Positions 14,371 through 19,992 of a stretch of DNA of 19,992 bases are shown here, piece by piece; position 1 is the stretch's first letter; each line of letters opens with the position of its first letter. A program made the translations under genes and the position numbers. The DNA is from Candidatus Blautia intestinipullorum (GTDB taxonomy: Bacteria > Bacillota > Clostridia > Lachnospirales > Lachnospiraceae), in assembly GCA_019120475.1 (NCBI GenBank), contig DWVA01000290.1, forward strand, positions 1-19,992. Reading direction: 5' to 3'. The notes under the pieces were generated by a model that made no database searches, was not told the DNA's origin, and was given only the letters and a program-made list of their open reading frames with translations.

Positions 14371-15129
14371 TCAACCAAACCTCCCTGTAATATAATCTTC
14401 TGTCCGCTTATCTGAAGGCATGGAGAATAACGTATCTGTATCGTTAAATTCTACCACTTCTCCCAGTAAAAAGAAAGCTGTTTTATCGGAAATACGGGTT
14501 GCCTGCTGCATATTATGCGTAACAATAACAATCGTATAGTCTTTCTTCAGTTCCAGGGCAAGCTCCTCGATCTTCGATGTAGAGATCGGGTCAAGAGCAG
14601 ATGTGGGCTCGTCCATCAGAAGTACCTCCGGCTGTACTGCCAGCGCTCTGGCGATGCAGAGTCTCTGCTGCTGGCCGCCGGACATACCCAGCGCGCTTTT
14701 TTTCAGACGGTCTTTCACTTCATCCCAGATCGCCGCGTCGCGGAGAGATTTTTCCACAATATCGTCAAGCTTTGCTCTGGAACGGATGCCGTGTGTTCTC
14801 GGTCCGTAGGCAATATTATCGTAAATACTCATCGGAAACGGATTAGGCTTCTGAAATACCATACCTACCCTTTTTCTCAGCATATTCACATCCATGTCTC
14901 CATAGATATCTTCGCCGTCCAACTCTACTTTTCCGGTGATCACGCAGCCTTCCACAAGATCATTCATTCTGTTCAGTGATTTCAGCAAAGTGGATTTTCC
15001 GCAGCCGCTGGGTCCAATAAAAGCCGTGATCTCTTTTTCCGGAATATGCATATTGATATTCTTTAATGCGTGAAACGTGCCGTAATGCAGATTCATATCT
15101 TCAATTGAAAGCTTAATCTTATCGCTCAT
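14371..15129 (-). CDS. pstB: Phosphate ABC transporter ATP-binding protein
   Basis: A 252-residue ABC ATPase that powers phosphate import. Walker A GPSGCGKST at 39-47, the Q-loop region VFQKPNPFPMSIYDN from 91, the signature SGGQQQR at 150-156, Walker B VLLMDEP at 169-175 followed by TSALDP, and the H-loop His205 in VIVTHNMQQA. The KPNPFPMSIYDNIAYGPR stretch is characteristic of PstB. Length is typical (about 250-260). It begins 6 bp after pstA and runs to 1 bp before phoU. Confidence 0.98.
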   Translation of the reverse strand: MSDKIKLSIEDMNLHYGTFHALKNINMHIPEKEITAFIGPSGCGKSTLLKSLNRMNDLVEGCVITGKVELDGEDIYGDMDVNMLRKRVGMVFQKPNPFPMSIYDNIAYGPRTHGIRSRAKLDDIVEKSLRDAAIWDEVKDRLKKSALGMSGGQQQRLCIARALAVQPEVLLMDEPTSALDPISTSKIEELALELKKDYTIVIVTHNMQQATRISDKTAFFLLGEVVEFNDTDTLFSMPSDKRTEDYITGRFG

Positions 15130-15135
15130 TTTTCT

Positions 15136-16038
15136 TTATCCTTTCGCAATTCGTTTAGCAACCATACTGGACAGCCCGTTGATGATCAGTACAAAAATCA
15201 GGATTACAACTGCCGTAGCCGACGCCTGGTTCATATGAAGGCCCTCGCTGGAAAGTACATACATATGAAGGGCAAGCGTACGTCCGGAACCCATCAGATT
15301 CGGAACCTGCGCCACCGTACCGGAGGTATACAGAAGAGCCGCCGTCTCTCCGATGATACGGCCAATGGCAAGGATAATTCCGGCCAGGATACCAGGTACT
15401 GCCGAAGGAAGCACAATAGTAAAAATCGTACGGAGCTTTCCTGCTCCCAGTCCGAAGCTTGCTTCCCTGTAGGAATCCGGAACAGCCTTCAGAGCCTCCT
15501 CAGAGGTTCTCATGATCAATGGAAGCACCATGATCACCAGGGTAAAAGCGCCGGCCAGAAGGGACATTCCCCAGTGGAGCGCTGTTACAAAGAACAGCAT
15601 ACCGAACAGACCAAAAACAATGGATGGGATACCCGAAAGTGTCTCTGCTGTGATACGAATCAGCTTTACAAGCTTATTTCCCTTTTTTGCGTACTCTACA
15701 AGATAGATCGCCGCAAAAATACCCAGAGGCGCCGCGATGATAAGCGACATAAACGTCATTATAAACGTATTGATCAGAGAGGGCATCAGCGATACGTTCT
15801 CTGAGTTGTATTCCAGACTGAAAAGACTCGGCGTCAGATAGGGAATACCTTTTACCAGAATATATACGACCAGGAAAATCAGAACAGCAAATGTCACCAC
15901 AGCCGCAATTCCGGTCAGAAGCGCCAGGATTCCTGATCCCGGATGACGCAGATATGAGCGCAGGTGTTCTGATACGGAAGTCGTGTTTCTTTTTTTCGTT
16001 TCCGCCTGCGAATTCACCGCCGCAAGATTAGTTTGCAT
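15136..16038 (-). CDS. pstA: Phosphate ABC transporter permease PstA
   Basis: A 300-residue inner-membrane permease with about six helices: one at about 40-66 (ALLTGIAAVVTFAVLIFLVV), then the BPD_transp_1 domain starting near INTFIMTFMSLIIAAPLG. The permease EAA-type loop is visible at SYREASFGLGAGKLRTIFTI, and the segment GRIIGETAALLYTSG is typical of PstA. The N-terminal 35 residues are polar and cytoplasmic. Its ATG overlaps the pstC stop by 11 bp and has AGGAGGG upstream. Confidence 0.96.
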   Translation of the reverse strand: MQTNLAAVNSQAETKKRNTTSVSEHLRSYLRHPGSGILALLTGIAAVVTFAVLIFLVVYILVKGIPYLTPSLFSLEYNSENVSLMPSLINTFIMTFMSLIIAAPLGIFAAIYLVEYAKKGNKLVKLIRITAETLSGIPSIVFGLFGMLFFVTALHWGMSLLAGAFTLVIMVLPLIMRTSEEALKAVPDSYREASFGLGAGKLRTIFTIVLPSAVPGILAGIILAIGRIIGETAALLYTSGTVAQVPNLMGSGRTLALHMYVLSSEGLHMNQASATAVVILIFVLIINGLSSMVAKRIAKG

Positions 16039-16885
16039 TTTCAGCCCTCCTATTCAGTAGTGAAAGACATAAGTTAATGATCAGGATAAATACAAACAGC
16101 ACCACGCCGGTTGCGATCAGCGCTTCTCTGTGAAGCCCTGTTGCATATCCCATCTCTGTAACAATATTGGCCGTCATAGTACGGAGTCCTTTCAGAATTC
16201 CTTCCGGCATTCTCGCCTGATTTCCGGCAACCATGATAACTGCCATGGTTTCTCCGATAGCACGGCCGATTCCGAGCACGACCGCAGCCAGGATACCTGA
16301 TTTTGCCGCAGGAAGGATCACACAGAAAATACTGCGCTCTTTTGTTGCTCCCAGCGCCAGCGAGCCCTCGTAATAGCTTTCCGGCACACTTCTGAGAGCG
16401 GACTCTGTAGGCCCGATGATCGTAGGCAGGATCATGATCGCCAGAAGCAGAGAAGCCGCCAGCCAGCTTGTTCCCGTTCCTCCGAATACATCGCGGATCA
16501 GCGGAACCATAAGCACCAGTCCGAAGAAACCATATACAATAGAAGGAACTCCCGCCATCAACTCGATTCCGGACTTTAACGGACGGTAGATTTTTTTCGG
16601 ACAGTAACGTGCCATAAATACAGAAGTAAACAGCGCAATGGGAACTCCTACCAGGATCGCCCCTCCTGTTACATAGATACTTGCCACGATCATTGGAAAG
16701 ATTCCATATATATCATTGGACGGTCTCCATTCCGTTCCGAACAGGAACTTTAACGGTCCTATTTTTCCGATTGCCGGAATACCGCTGGCAAACAGAAACA
16801 GGCAGATCAGAAATACTGCCAGGATAGATACGCAGGCGGCAACCATAAAAACAATCCTCATACCTTGTTCTTTAAATTTATTCAT
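16028..16885 (-). CDS. pstC: Phosphate ABC transporter permease PstC
   Basis: A 285-residue inner-membrane permease, partner of PstA. Helix 1 is MRIVFMVAACVSILAVFLIC near the N-terminus. PstC signatures include LKFLFGTEWRPSNDIYGIFP, ELMAGVPSIVYGFFGL, the EAA loop SYYEGSLALGATKERSIF, and GRAIGETMAVIMVAGN. I start it at 16885 because AGAGGAAG lies about 10 bp upstream and the protein then begins MNKFKEQG, as PstC usually does. The longer reading from GTG at 17014 adds 43 residues that look like translated leader. The hairpin at 17036-17065 lies just upstream. Confidence 0.94.
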   Translation of the reverse strand: MNKFKEQGMRIVFMVAACVSILAVFLICLFLFASGIPAIGKIGPLKFLFGTEWRPSNDIYGIFPMIVASIYVTGGAILVGVPIALFTSVFMARYCPKKIYRPLKSGIELMAGVPSIVYGFFGLVLMVPLIRDVFGGTGTSWLAASLLLAIMILPTIIGPTESALRSVPESYYEGSLALGATKERSIFCVILPAAKSGILAAVVLGIGRAIGETMAVIMVAGNQARMPEGILKGLRTMTANIVTEMGYATGLHREALIATGVVLFVFILIINLCLSLLNRRAENAN

Positions 16886-17035
16886 GGATAAACGACTTCC
16901 TCTCTTCTTATCCGCCAGTACACCGAAAAACAAACCTTCTGTATCTTCACCATGCCGTGAACCGGCAGCTTTACATAAACACAGTCGTTTCTTTTTCGCT
17001 GTACTGGCACTCACCTGTAATTGTTTTACATGAGA

Positions 17036-17065
17036 ATAGCGTTAGTGCATAAGGACTAACGCTAT
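17036..17065 (-). promoter_or_regulatory. Intercistronic stem-loop between pstS and pstC
   Basis: A perfect 11-bp inverted repeat, ATAGCGTTAGT (17036-17046) and ACTAACGCTAT (17055-17065), with an 8-nt loop. On the minus-strand transcript it is not followed by a clean U run, so it is more likely a partial terminator or a 3' stabiliser of pstS mRNA than a full stop. Such an element would leave more PstS than permease (inference). Confidence 0.7.
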
Positions 17066-17083
17066 CCATGCATGTTTGGCGTT

Positions 17084-17944
17084 TTACTCTGCCAGATCTT
17101 CCCACTCTGTTGTCTCGCCTGTGAAAATAGCTTTTACCTGATCGCTTGTAAGATCTTCAACTTCGTTGGTTGTATTTACGATAACTGCGATTCCGTCAGT
17201 TGCGATCACAGTAGGAGTAAGTCCCTGCTCTGTCTCTTCATCTTTCAGTTCACGGGAAGCCATACCGATGTCGCAGATGCCGTCTGCTACAGAAGTAACG
17301 CCGGTAGTGGAGTCGCTTGTCTGTACCTCAACAGTAACCTTGTCCTGAGCTGCCTCATATCCCTCTTTCAGTTTTTCCATAACCGGTGATACGGAAGAAG
17401 ATCCTGCTACAACAACCTTTCCTTCTGCATCGCCTGCTGCATATGTATCGCCCTCTGTTTCAGCCTTGATGTATCCGTTGTCCTCAACAATCTGCTGTCC
17501 GTCAGCGCTCATGATGTAGTTGATGAAATCCTGTGCCGCATCGCTTACTTTCTCGCCTGTCACGATGTTGAACGGACGGGATACCTTGTATGTTCCGTCA
17601 GCCACTGCCTCTGCGGATGCCTCTGCTCCGTCGATCTTTACAGCCTTAACAGTGTCGTTAAGAGAACCAAGAGAAATATATCCGATTGCGTTCTCATCAC
17701 CTGCAACTGTCGTCATCATAACGGAGGTGCTGTTTGTGATGCTGGCATCTGTTGTTGTCATATCTACTTTCTCGCCGTCTTTTTCTTCTTCAATGCCGAA
17801 CAGTTCGATGAATGCTCCTCTTGTACCGGAACCGTCCTCACGGGAGATTACATTAATTGTTCCGCTTGCTGCGCTTACTACAGATGCGAAAGCTGTTGTT
17901 CCGATAAGTGCTGCTGTTAAAATACCTACAATTTTTTTCTTCAT
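17084..17944 (-). CDS. pstS: Phosphate-binding protein PstS, apparently circularly permuted
   Basis: A 286-residue secreted phosphate-binding protein, first gene of the pst operon. The signal peptide is about residues 1-25 (KKK start, hydrophobic core, ending near VVSA), with no lipobox cysteine. The mature protein has the PstS building blocks in swapped order. Residues 29-160 match what is usually the C-terminal half: SREDGSGTRGAF at 34-45, then the IGYISLGSL and DFINYIMSADGQQIVEDNGYI segments. After a linker (about 160-175) comes what is usually the N-terminal half: AGSSSVSPVMEKLKEGY at 180-196, DIGMASRELKDEE at 225-237, and the ending LTSDQVKAIFTGETTEWEDL. All phosphate-loop motifs are present. 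Length is about normal. The ATG follows AGAGGAG. Regulation: PHO-box-like repeats upstream. Confidence 0.92.
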   Translation of the reverse strand: MKKKIVGILTAALIGTTAFASVVSAASGTINVISREDGSGTRGAFIELFGIEEEKDGEKVDMTTTDASITNSTSVMMTTVAGDENAIGYISLGSLNDTVKAVKIDGAEASAEAVADGTYKVSRPFNIVTGEKVSDAAQDFINYIMSADGQQIVEDNGYIKAETEGDTYAAGDAEGKVVVAGSSSVSPVMEKLKEGYEAAQDKVTVEVQTSDSTTGVTSVADGICDIGMASRELKDEETEQGLTPTVIATDGIAVIVNTTNEVEDLTSDQVKAIFTGETTEWEDLAE

Positions 17945-18004
17945 AATTAGTCTCCTCTTCTTTTATTTCTTTATTTGGTTGTTTTCCTTATTGACATGTG
18001 TCAT

Positions 18005-18058
18005 TTTATATTTGGAACGTAAAATTCAAAAGTCTGCTCCTGTAAAATCTTTGTAAAA
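18005..18058 (-). promoter_or_regulatory. pstS promoter with PHO-box-like direct repeats
   Basis: On the minus strand: TTTTACA (18052-18058) and TTTTACA (18041-18047) with 11-bp periodicity, then a third, TTTTACG (18018-18024), 23 bp further on, about two turns. TATAAA (18005-18010) follows as a -10, with no good -35 box, as expected for activator-dependent transcription. TT(A/T)ACA repeats at 11-bp spacing are the known PhoP box type of Bacillus. A small dyad TGACA-TG-TGTCA (17992-18003) overlaps the predicted transcription start. Confidence 0.6.
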
Positions 18059-18096
18059 AAAATCTTGTTTTTGACACTGCGTCATACTTCTGCCCA

Positions 18097-18131
18097 ACAA
18101 AAAACGCAGGGCAAAATGCTCTGCGTTTTTC
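18097..18131 (-). terminator. Terminator of the histidine phosphatase gene
   Basis: AAAACGCAG (18101-18109) pairs with CTGCGTTTT (18121-18129) around a short loop. Read leftward it is followed by a TTTTTTG run, about 70 bp after the phosphatase stop and just upstream of the pstS promoter, so it insulates the phosphate operon. It could also work on the + strand. Confidence 0.8.
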
Positions 18132-18202
18132 GGTATGGTCTGTATTATCTTTGTCTCATAATAAAAAAATTCTGTTCAGGATTTTGATAACATGTCCCTT
18201 TT

Positions 18203-18742
18203 TTAAAATTCATACTTTCGTATCTCGCAGTTTTTCACTCCAAAGGCCGCATATTCTTCATTTGTCATCTCATAAAAATAAGAATTGACTACTCTTGCAA
18301 TTCCGTTGTGCGCTACAAGAATATACGTCTTCCTGTCTGCCTCCTCTTTGATCTCATCCAGCAGATTATAAATCCTCTGAGCCAGACGCAGCATAGATTC
18401 TCCGCCCTCATATCCGGATATAAACTGTCTTTTGGCCTCCTGAAATTCCTTGCCGTCTCTCGGGGTAGACTCATATTTTCCAAAATTCTGTTCAATAAGC
18501 CTTGGTTCCACTTTAGCAGGAATCCCTGTAATTTCTGAAATATGCTTCGCCGTGTCCGCTGCCCGCATTAATGGAGAATAAAGGATTTCGTCTGCTTTAA
18601 TACCCTGACGCAATATTTCTTCTCCCAACTCGATCGCCTGCTGATGGCCTTTCTCTGTAAGGGCGATATCTGTAGCACCGCATATTTTGTTCTCTACATT
18701 CCATATCGTCTGTCCATGGCGGACAAAATATAAATATCCCAT
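18203..18742 (-). CDS. Histidine phosphatase family protein (phosphoglycerate mutase-like)
   Basis: A 179-residue cytoplasmic phosphatase of the cofactor-dependent PGM/PhoE superfamily. The RHG motif is at residues 8-10 with catalytic His9. The Thr in GQT and the segment NVENKICGATDIALTEKG follow. The likely acid is Glu84 in RLIEQNFGKYE, and the second active-site histidine is His145 in LVAHNGIARV. Short length and lack of the mutase insertion suggest a phosphatase rather than glycolytic PGM; the substrate is unknown. It has its own promoter (18800-18828) and terminator. Its place upstream of the pst operon may be coincidental, since it is separately transcribed. Confidence 0.9.
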   Translation of the reverse strand: MGYLYFVRHGQTIWNVENKICGATDIALTEKGHQQAIELGEEILRQGIKADEILYSPLMRAADTAKHISEITGIPAKVEPRLIEQNFGKYESTPRDGKEFQEAKRQFISGYEGGESMLRLAQRIYNLLDEIKEEADRKTYILVAHNGIARVVNSYFYEMTNEEYAAFGVKNCEIRKYEF

Positions 18743-18799
18743 ATTCGCTCCTCATTTTTCATTTTCAGTCATATTAGATTTTCTGGCTGTGCCTCGTAA

Positions 18800-18828
18800 A
18801 TTATAACACAGACAGAGGTTTTTTTCAG
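18800..18828 (-). promoter_or_regulatory. Promoter of the histidine phosphatase gene
   Basis: Minus strand: CTGAAA (18823-18828), a 17-bp spacer, then TATAAT (18800-18805) preceded by TGT, making an extended TGnTATAAT -10. The leader is about 50 nt. Confidence 0.6.
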
Positions 18829-18863
18829 CACTAACCATCCTTCCAGGTCTCTGGCATCAATGT

Positions 18864-18892
18864 TTGCCGGCCGGACTTATATACGCTATAAT
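18864..18892 (+). promoter_or_regulatory. Promoter of the DUF3089 gene
   Basis: TTGCCG (18864-18869), a 17-bp spacer and TATAAT (18887-18892). The start would be near 18899, immediately before a leader hairpin. Confidence 0.6.
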
Positions 18893-18901
18893 ACAATCAG
18901 A

Positions 18902-18936
18902 GTTAGTATATAAGAAGACGATACTTGTAAACTAAC
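18902..18936 (+). promoter_or_regulatory. 5' leader stem-loop upstream of the DUF3089 gene
   Basis: GTTAGTATATAAG (18902-18914) pairs with CTTGTAAACTAAC (18924-18936), 11 of 13 positions, with a 9-nt loop. It lies at the extreme 5' end of the predicted transcript, where it may stabilise the mRNA; as DNA it could instead be an operator dyad just downstream of the promoter. Confidence 0.45.
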
Positions 18937-18960
18937 GTCGTTGACAGAAAGGAGACTTAC

Positions 18961-19992
18961 ATGAAAAAAGAAAATTTTACCATTTTGCCGGCGCTGCTTC
19001 TCAGCGTATCCTGTATCTTCACCGGCATTCCTGTTCAGGCGCAGGAAAACGCTGACACCCAATTGACAGAAGCATCAGCTTTTGCCGCTTCCCTTCCGGA
19101 TTACAGCCTTGAAGAAAACTGGGCTTACTGCGAAGCAGAGGATACGGAAAAAGAAGCGGATGTGTTTTTTATCTGCCCTACCGTTTACGGCGGTACAGAG
19201 GATAATTTCAACATGGAAATGGACGATGAAGAAAGCCGCGAAAGCTTCCTCGGAGCTACAAACATGGAAAAAGGCATTTACGATGAAAACAGCCGTTTCT
19301 TCGCGCCTTATTACCGTCAGGCAGGACTGAACGCCTATGAGCTTTCCGAGGAGGAAAGGGAACCGTATCTTGCTTCTGCCTATGAAGATATTTCCGCAGC
19401 ATTCGATTATTATATGGAAGAATACAATGAAGGGCGCCCTATTATCCTGGCAGGATTTTCCCAGGGCGGAGATCTCTGTATCCGTCTTTTGAAAGACAAA
19501 TTTGATGACGAGGAACTTAACGATCAGCTTGTCGCCTGCTATGCCATCGGCTGGCGAGTAACGGAAGAAGAACTGGAAGAATATCCCCAGTTAAAATTTG
19601 CTCAGGGCGAGGACGATACCGGCGTGATCATTGCATTTAACAGTGAATCAGAGGATGTAACCTCTTCTCTTATCATCCCTGAAGGAACGAAAACGCTCTG
19701 CATCAATCCTCTGAACTGGAAGACAGACGAAACTCCTGCTGACAAAAGTCTTAACAAAGGCGCCTGCTTTACGGATTACAGCGGGGAGATCACAGAGGAG
19801 ATCCCGGAACTCACAGGTGCTTATATCGATCCGGTACGCGGTGCTCTAAAAGTCACTGATGTAACCCCGGAAGAATACCCTGCGTCTTTAAGTATTTTCG
19901 AGGATGGAGTTTATCATCTCTATGATTATCAGTTCTTCTACCGCAATCTTCAGGAAAATGTAAACGTAAGAACAGAAGCCTATCTGAATGCA
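18961..19992 (+). CDS. Secreted DUF3089 alpha/beta-hydrolase-like protein (3' end beyond window)
   Basis: The first 344 residues of a protein still open at the window edge. An N-terminal signal peptide (about 1-29: charged MKKE, hydrophobic core, cut near VQAQ) indicates export; a Cys at 18 lies within the core but without a proper lipobox context. The mature part resembles DUF3089 proteins: DVFFICPTVYGG near 68-79, RFFAPYYRQAGLNAY near 113-127, and the nucleophile elbow GFSQGGD (residues 165-171, Ser167) in the order typical of alpha/beta hydrolases. Hydrolase activity and substrate are inferred only. The ATG follows AAAGGAG. It is absent from simple closed-frame lists because no stop codon occurs before the window end. 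Codon use resembles its neighbours. Confidence 0.8.
   Translation, partial: MKKENFTILPALLLSVSCIFTGIPVQAQENADTQLTEASAFAASLPDYSLEENWAYCEAEDTEKEADVFFICPTVYGGTEDNFNMEMDDEESRESFLGATNMEKGIYDENSRFFAPYYRQAGLNAYELSEEEREPYLASAYEDISAAFDYYMEEYNEGRPIILAGFSQGGDLCIRLLKDKFDDEELNDQLVACYAIGWRVTEEELEEYPQLKFAQGEDDTGVIIAFNSESEDVTSSLIIPEGTKTLCINPLNWKTDETPADKSLNKGACFTDYSGEITEEIPELTGAYIDPVRGALKVTDVTPEEYPASLSIFEDGVYHLYDYQFFYRNLQENVNVRTEAYLNA

Noticed and set aside
15235..15804. Open frame antisense to pstA rich in basic and polar residues
   Set aside because: Polar composition is the expected mirror of hydrophobic membrane codons; no RBS or promoter.
16886..17014. N-terminal extension of PstC from a GTG start
   Set aside because: The added 43 residues are not PstC-like, and ATG at 16885 has a good RBS and gives a normal PstC N-terminus.

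Overview
The window looks like chromosomal DNA of a Gram-positive gut anaerobe of the Clostridia, most likely a Lachnospiraceae member (Blautia/Dorea/Mediterraneibacter-like). This is an inference from moderate GC content, strong AGGAGG-type ribosome binding sites, and the kinds of proteins present (YitT transporter, GH36 alpha-galactosidase, PG-binding/YkuD membrane protein, DUF3089 protein). No rRNA, tRNA, CRISPR array, insertion sequence or prophage gene was found.

Layout. Positions 1-1415 hold a NimA/pyridoxamine-oxidase-like flavoprotein (+) ending in a hairpin terminator, and an unrecognised three-helix membrane protein (-). Positions 1438-1635 are a 198-bp palindromic intergenic repeat. 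Positions 1684-9618 read leftward: aspartate aminotransferase-like enzyme, degenerate YkuD-type wall protein, D-Ala-D-Ala ligase (ddl), murF, a truncated response regulator, and a cytoplasmic alpha-galactosidase. Gaps are 39-97 bp with no obvious internal terminator, so much of this may be one transcript led by a consensus promoter at 9761-9790. Positions 9820-11971 read rightward: an RlmI-like methyltransferase, a YitT membrane protein, and a 63-residue protein with nine cysteines that has its own promoter and terminator. Positions 12040-17944 are a leftward phosphate operon, pstS-pstC-pstA-pstB-phoU-histidine kinase, behind a promoter with PHO-box-like direct repeats. Positions 18203-18742 encode a histidine phosphatase (-). 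From 18961 to the window edge runs a secreted DUF3089 alpha/beta-hydrolase-like protein (+), truncated by the window end.

How the genes work together. MurF and Ddl carry out consecutive steps (D-Ala-D-Ala synthesis, then its addition to UDP-MurNAc-tripeptide), and the YkuD-like protein beside them probably sits on the outer membrane face near peptidoglycan. The pst operon supplies phosphate uptake (PstS, PstC, PstA, PstB), feedback control (PhoU) and a sensor kinase, but no response regulator gene lies in the cluster.

Most notable observations: (1) PstS reads as a circular permutation, with the normally C-terminal half first and the normally N-terminal half last; (2) the YkuD domain has lost its catalytic His and Cys; (3) a 198-bp element at 1438-1635 has terminal inverted repeats, a duplicated 58-bp unit and very stable mini-hairpins; (4) a response regulator is cut off within its receiver domain; (5) the phosphate operon lacks its PhoB partner; (6) a nine-cysteine miniprotein has a dedicated promoter and terminator.
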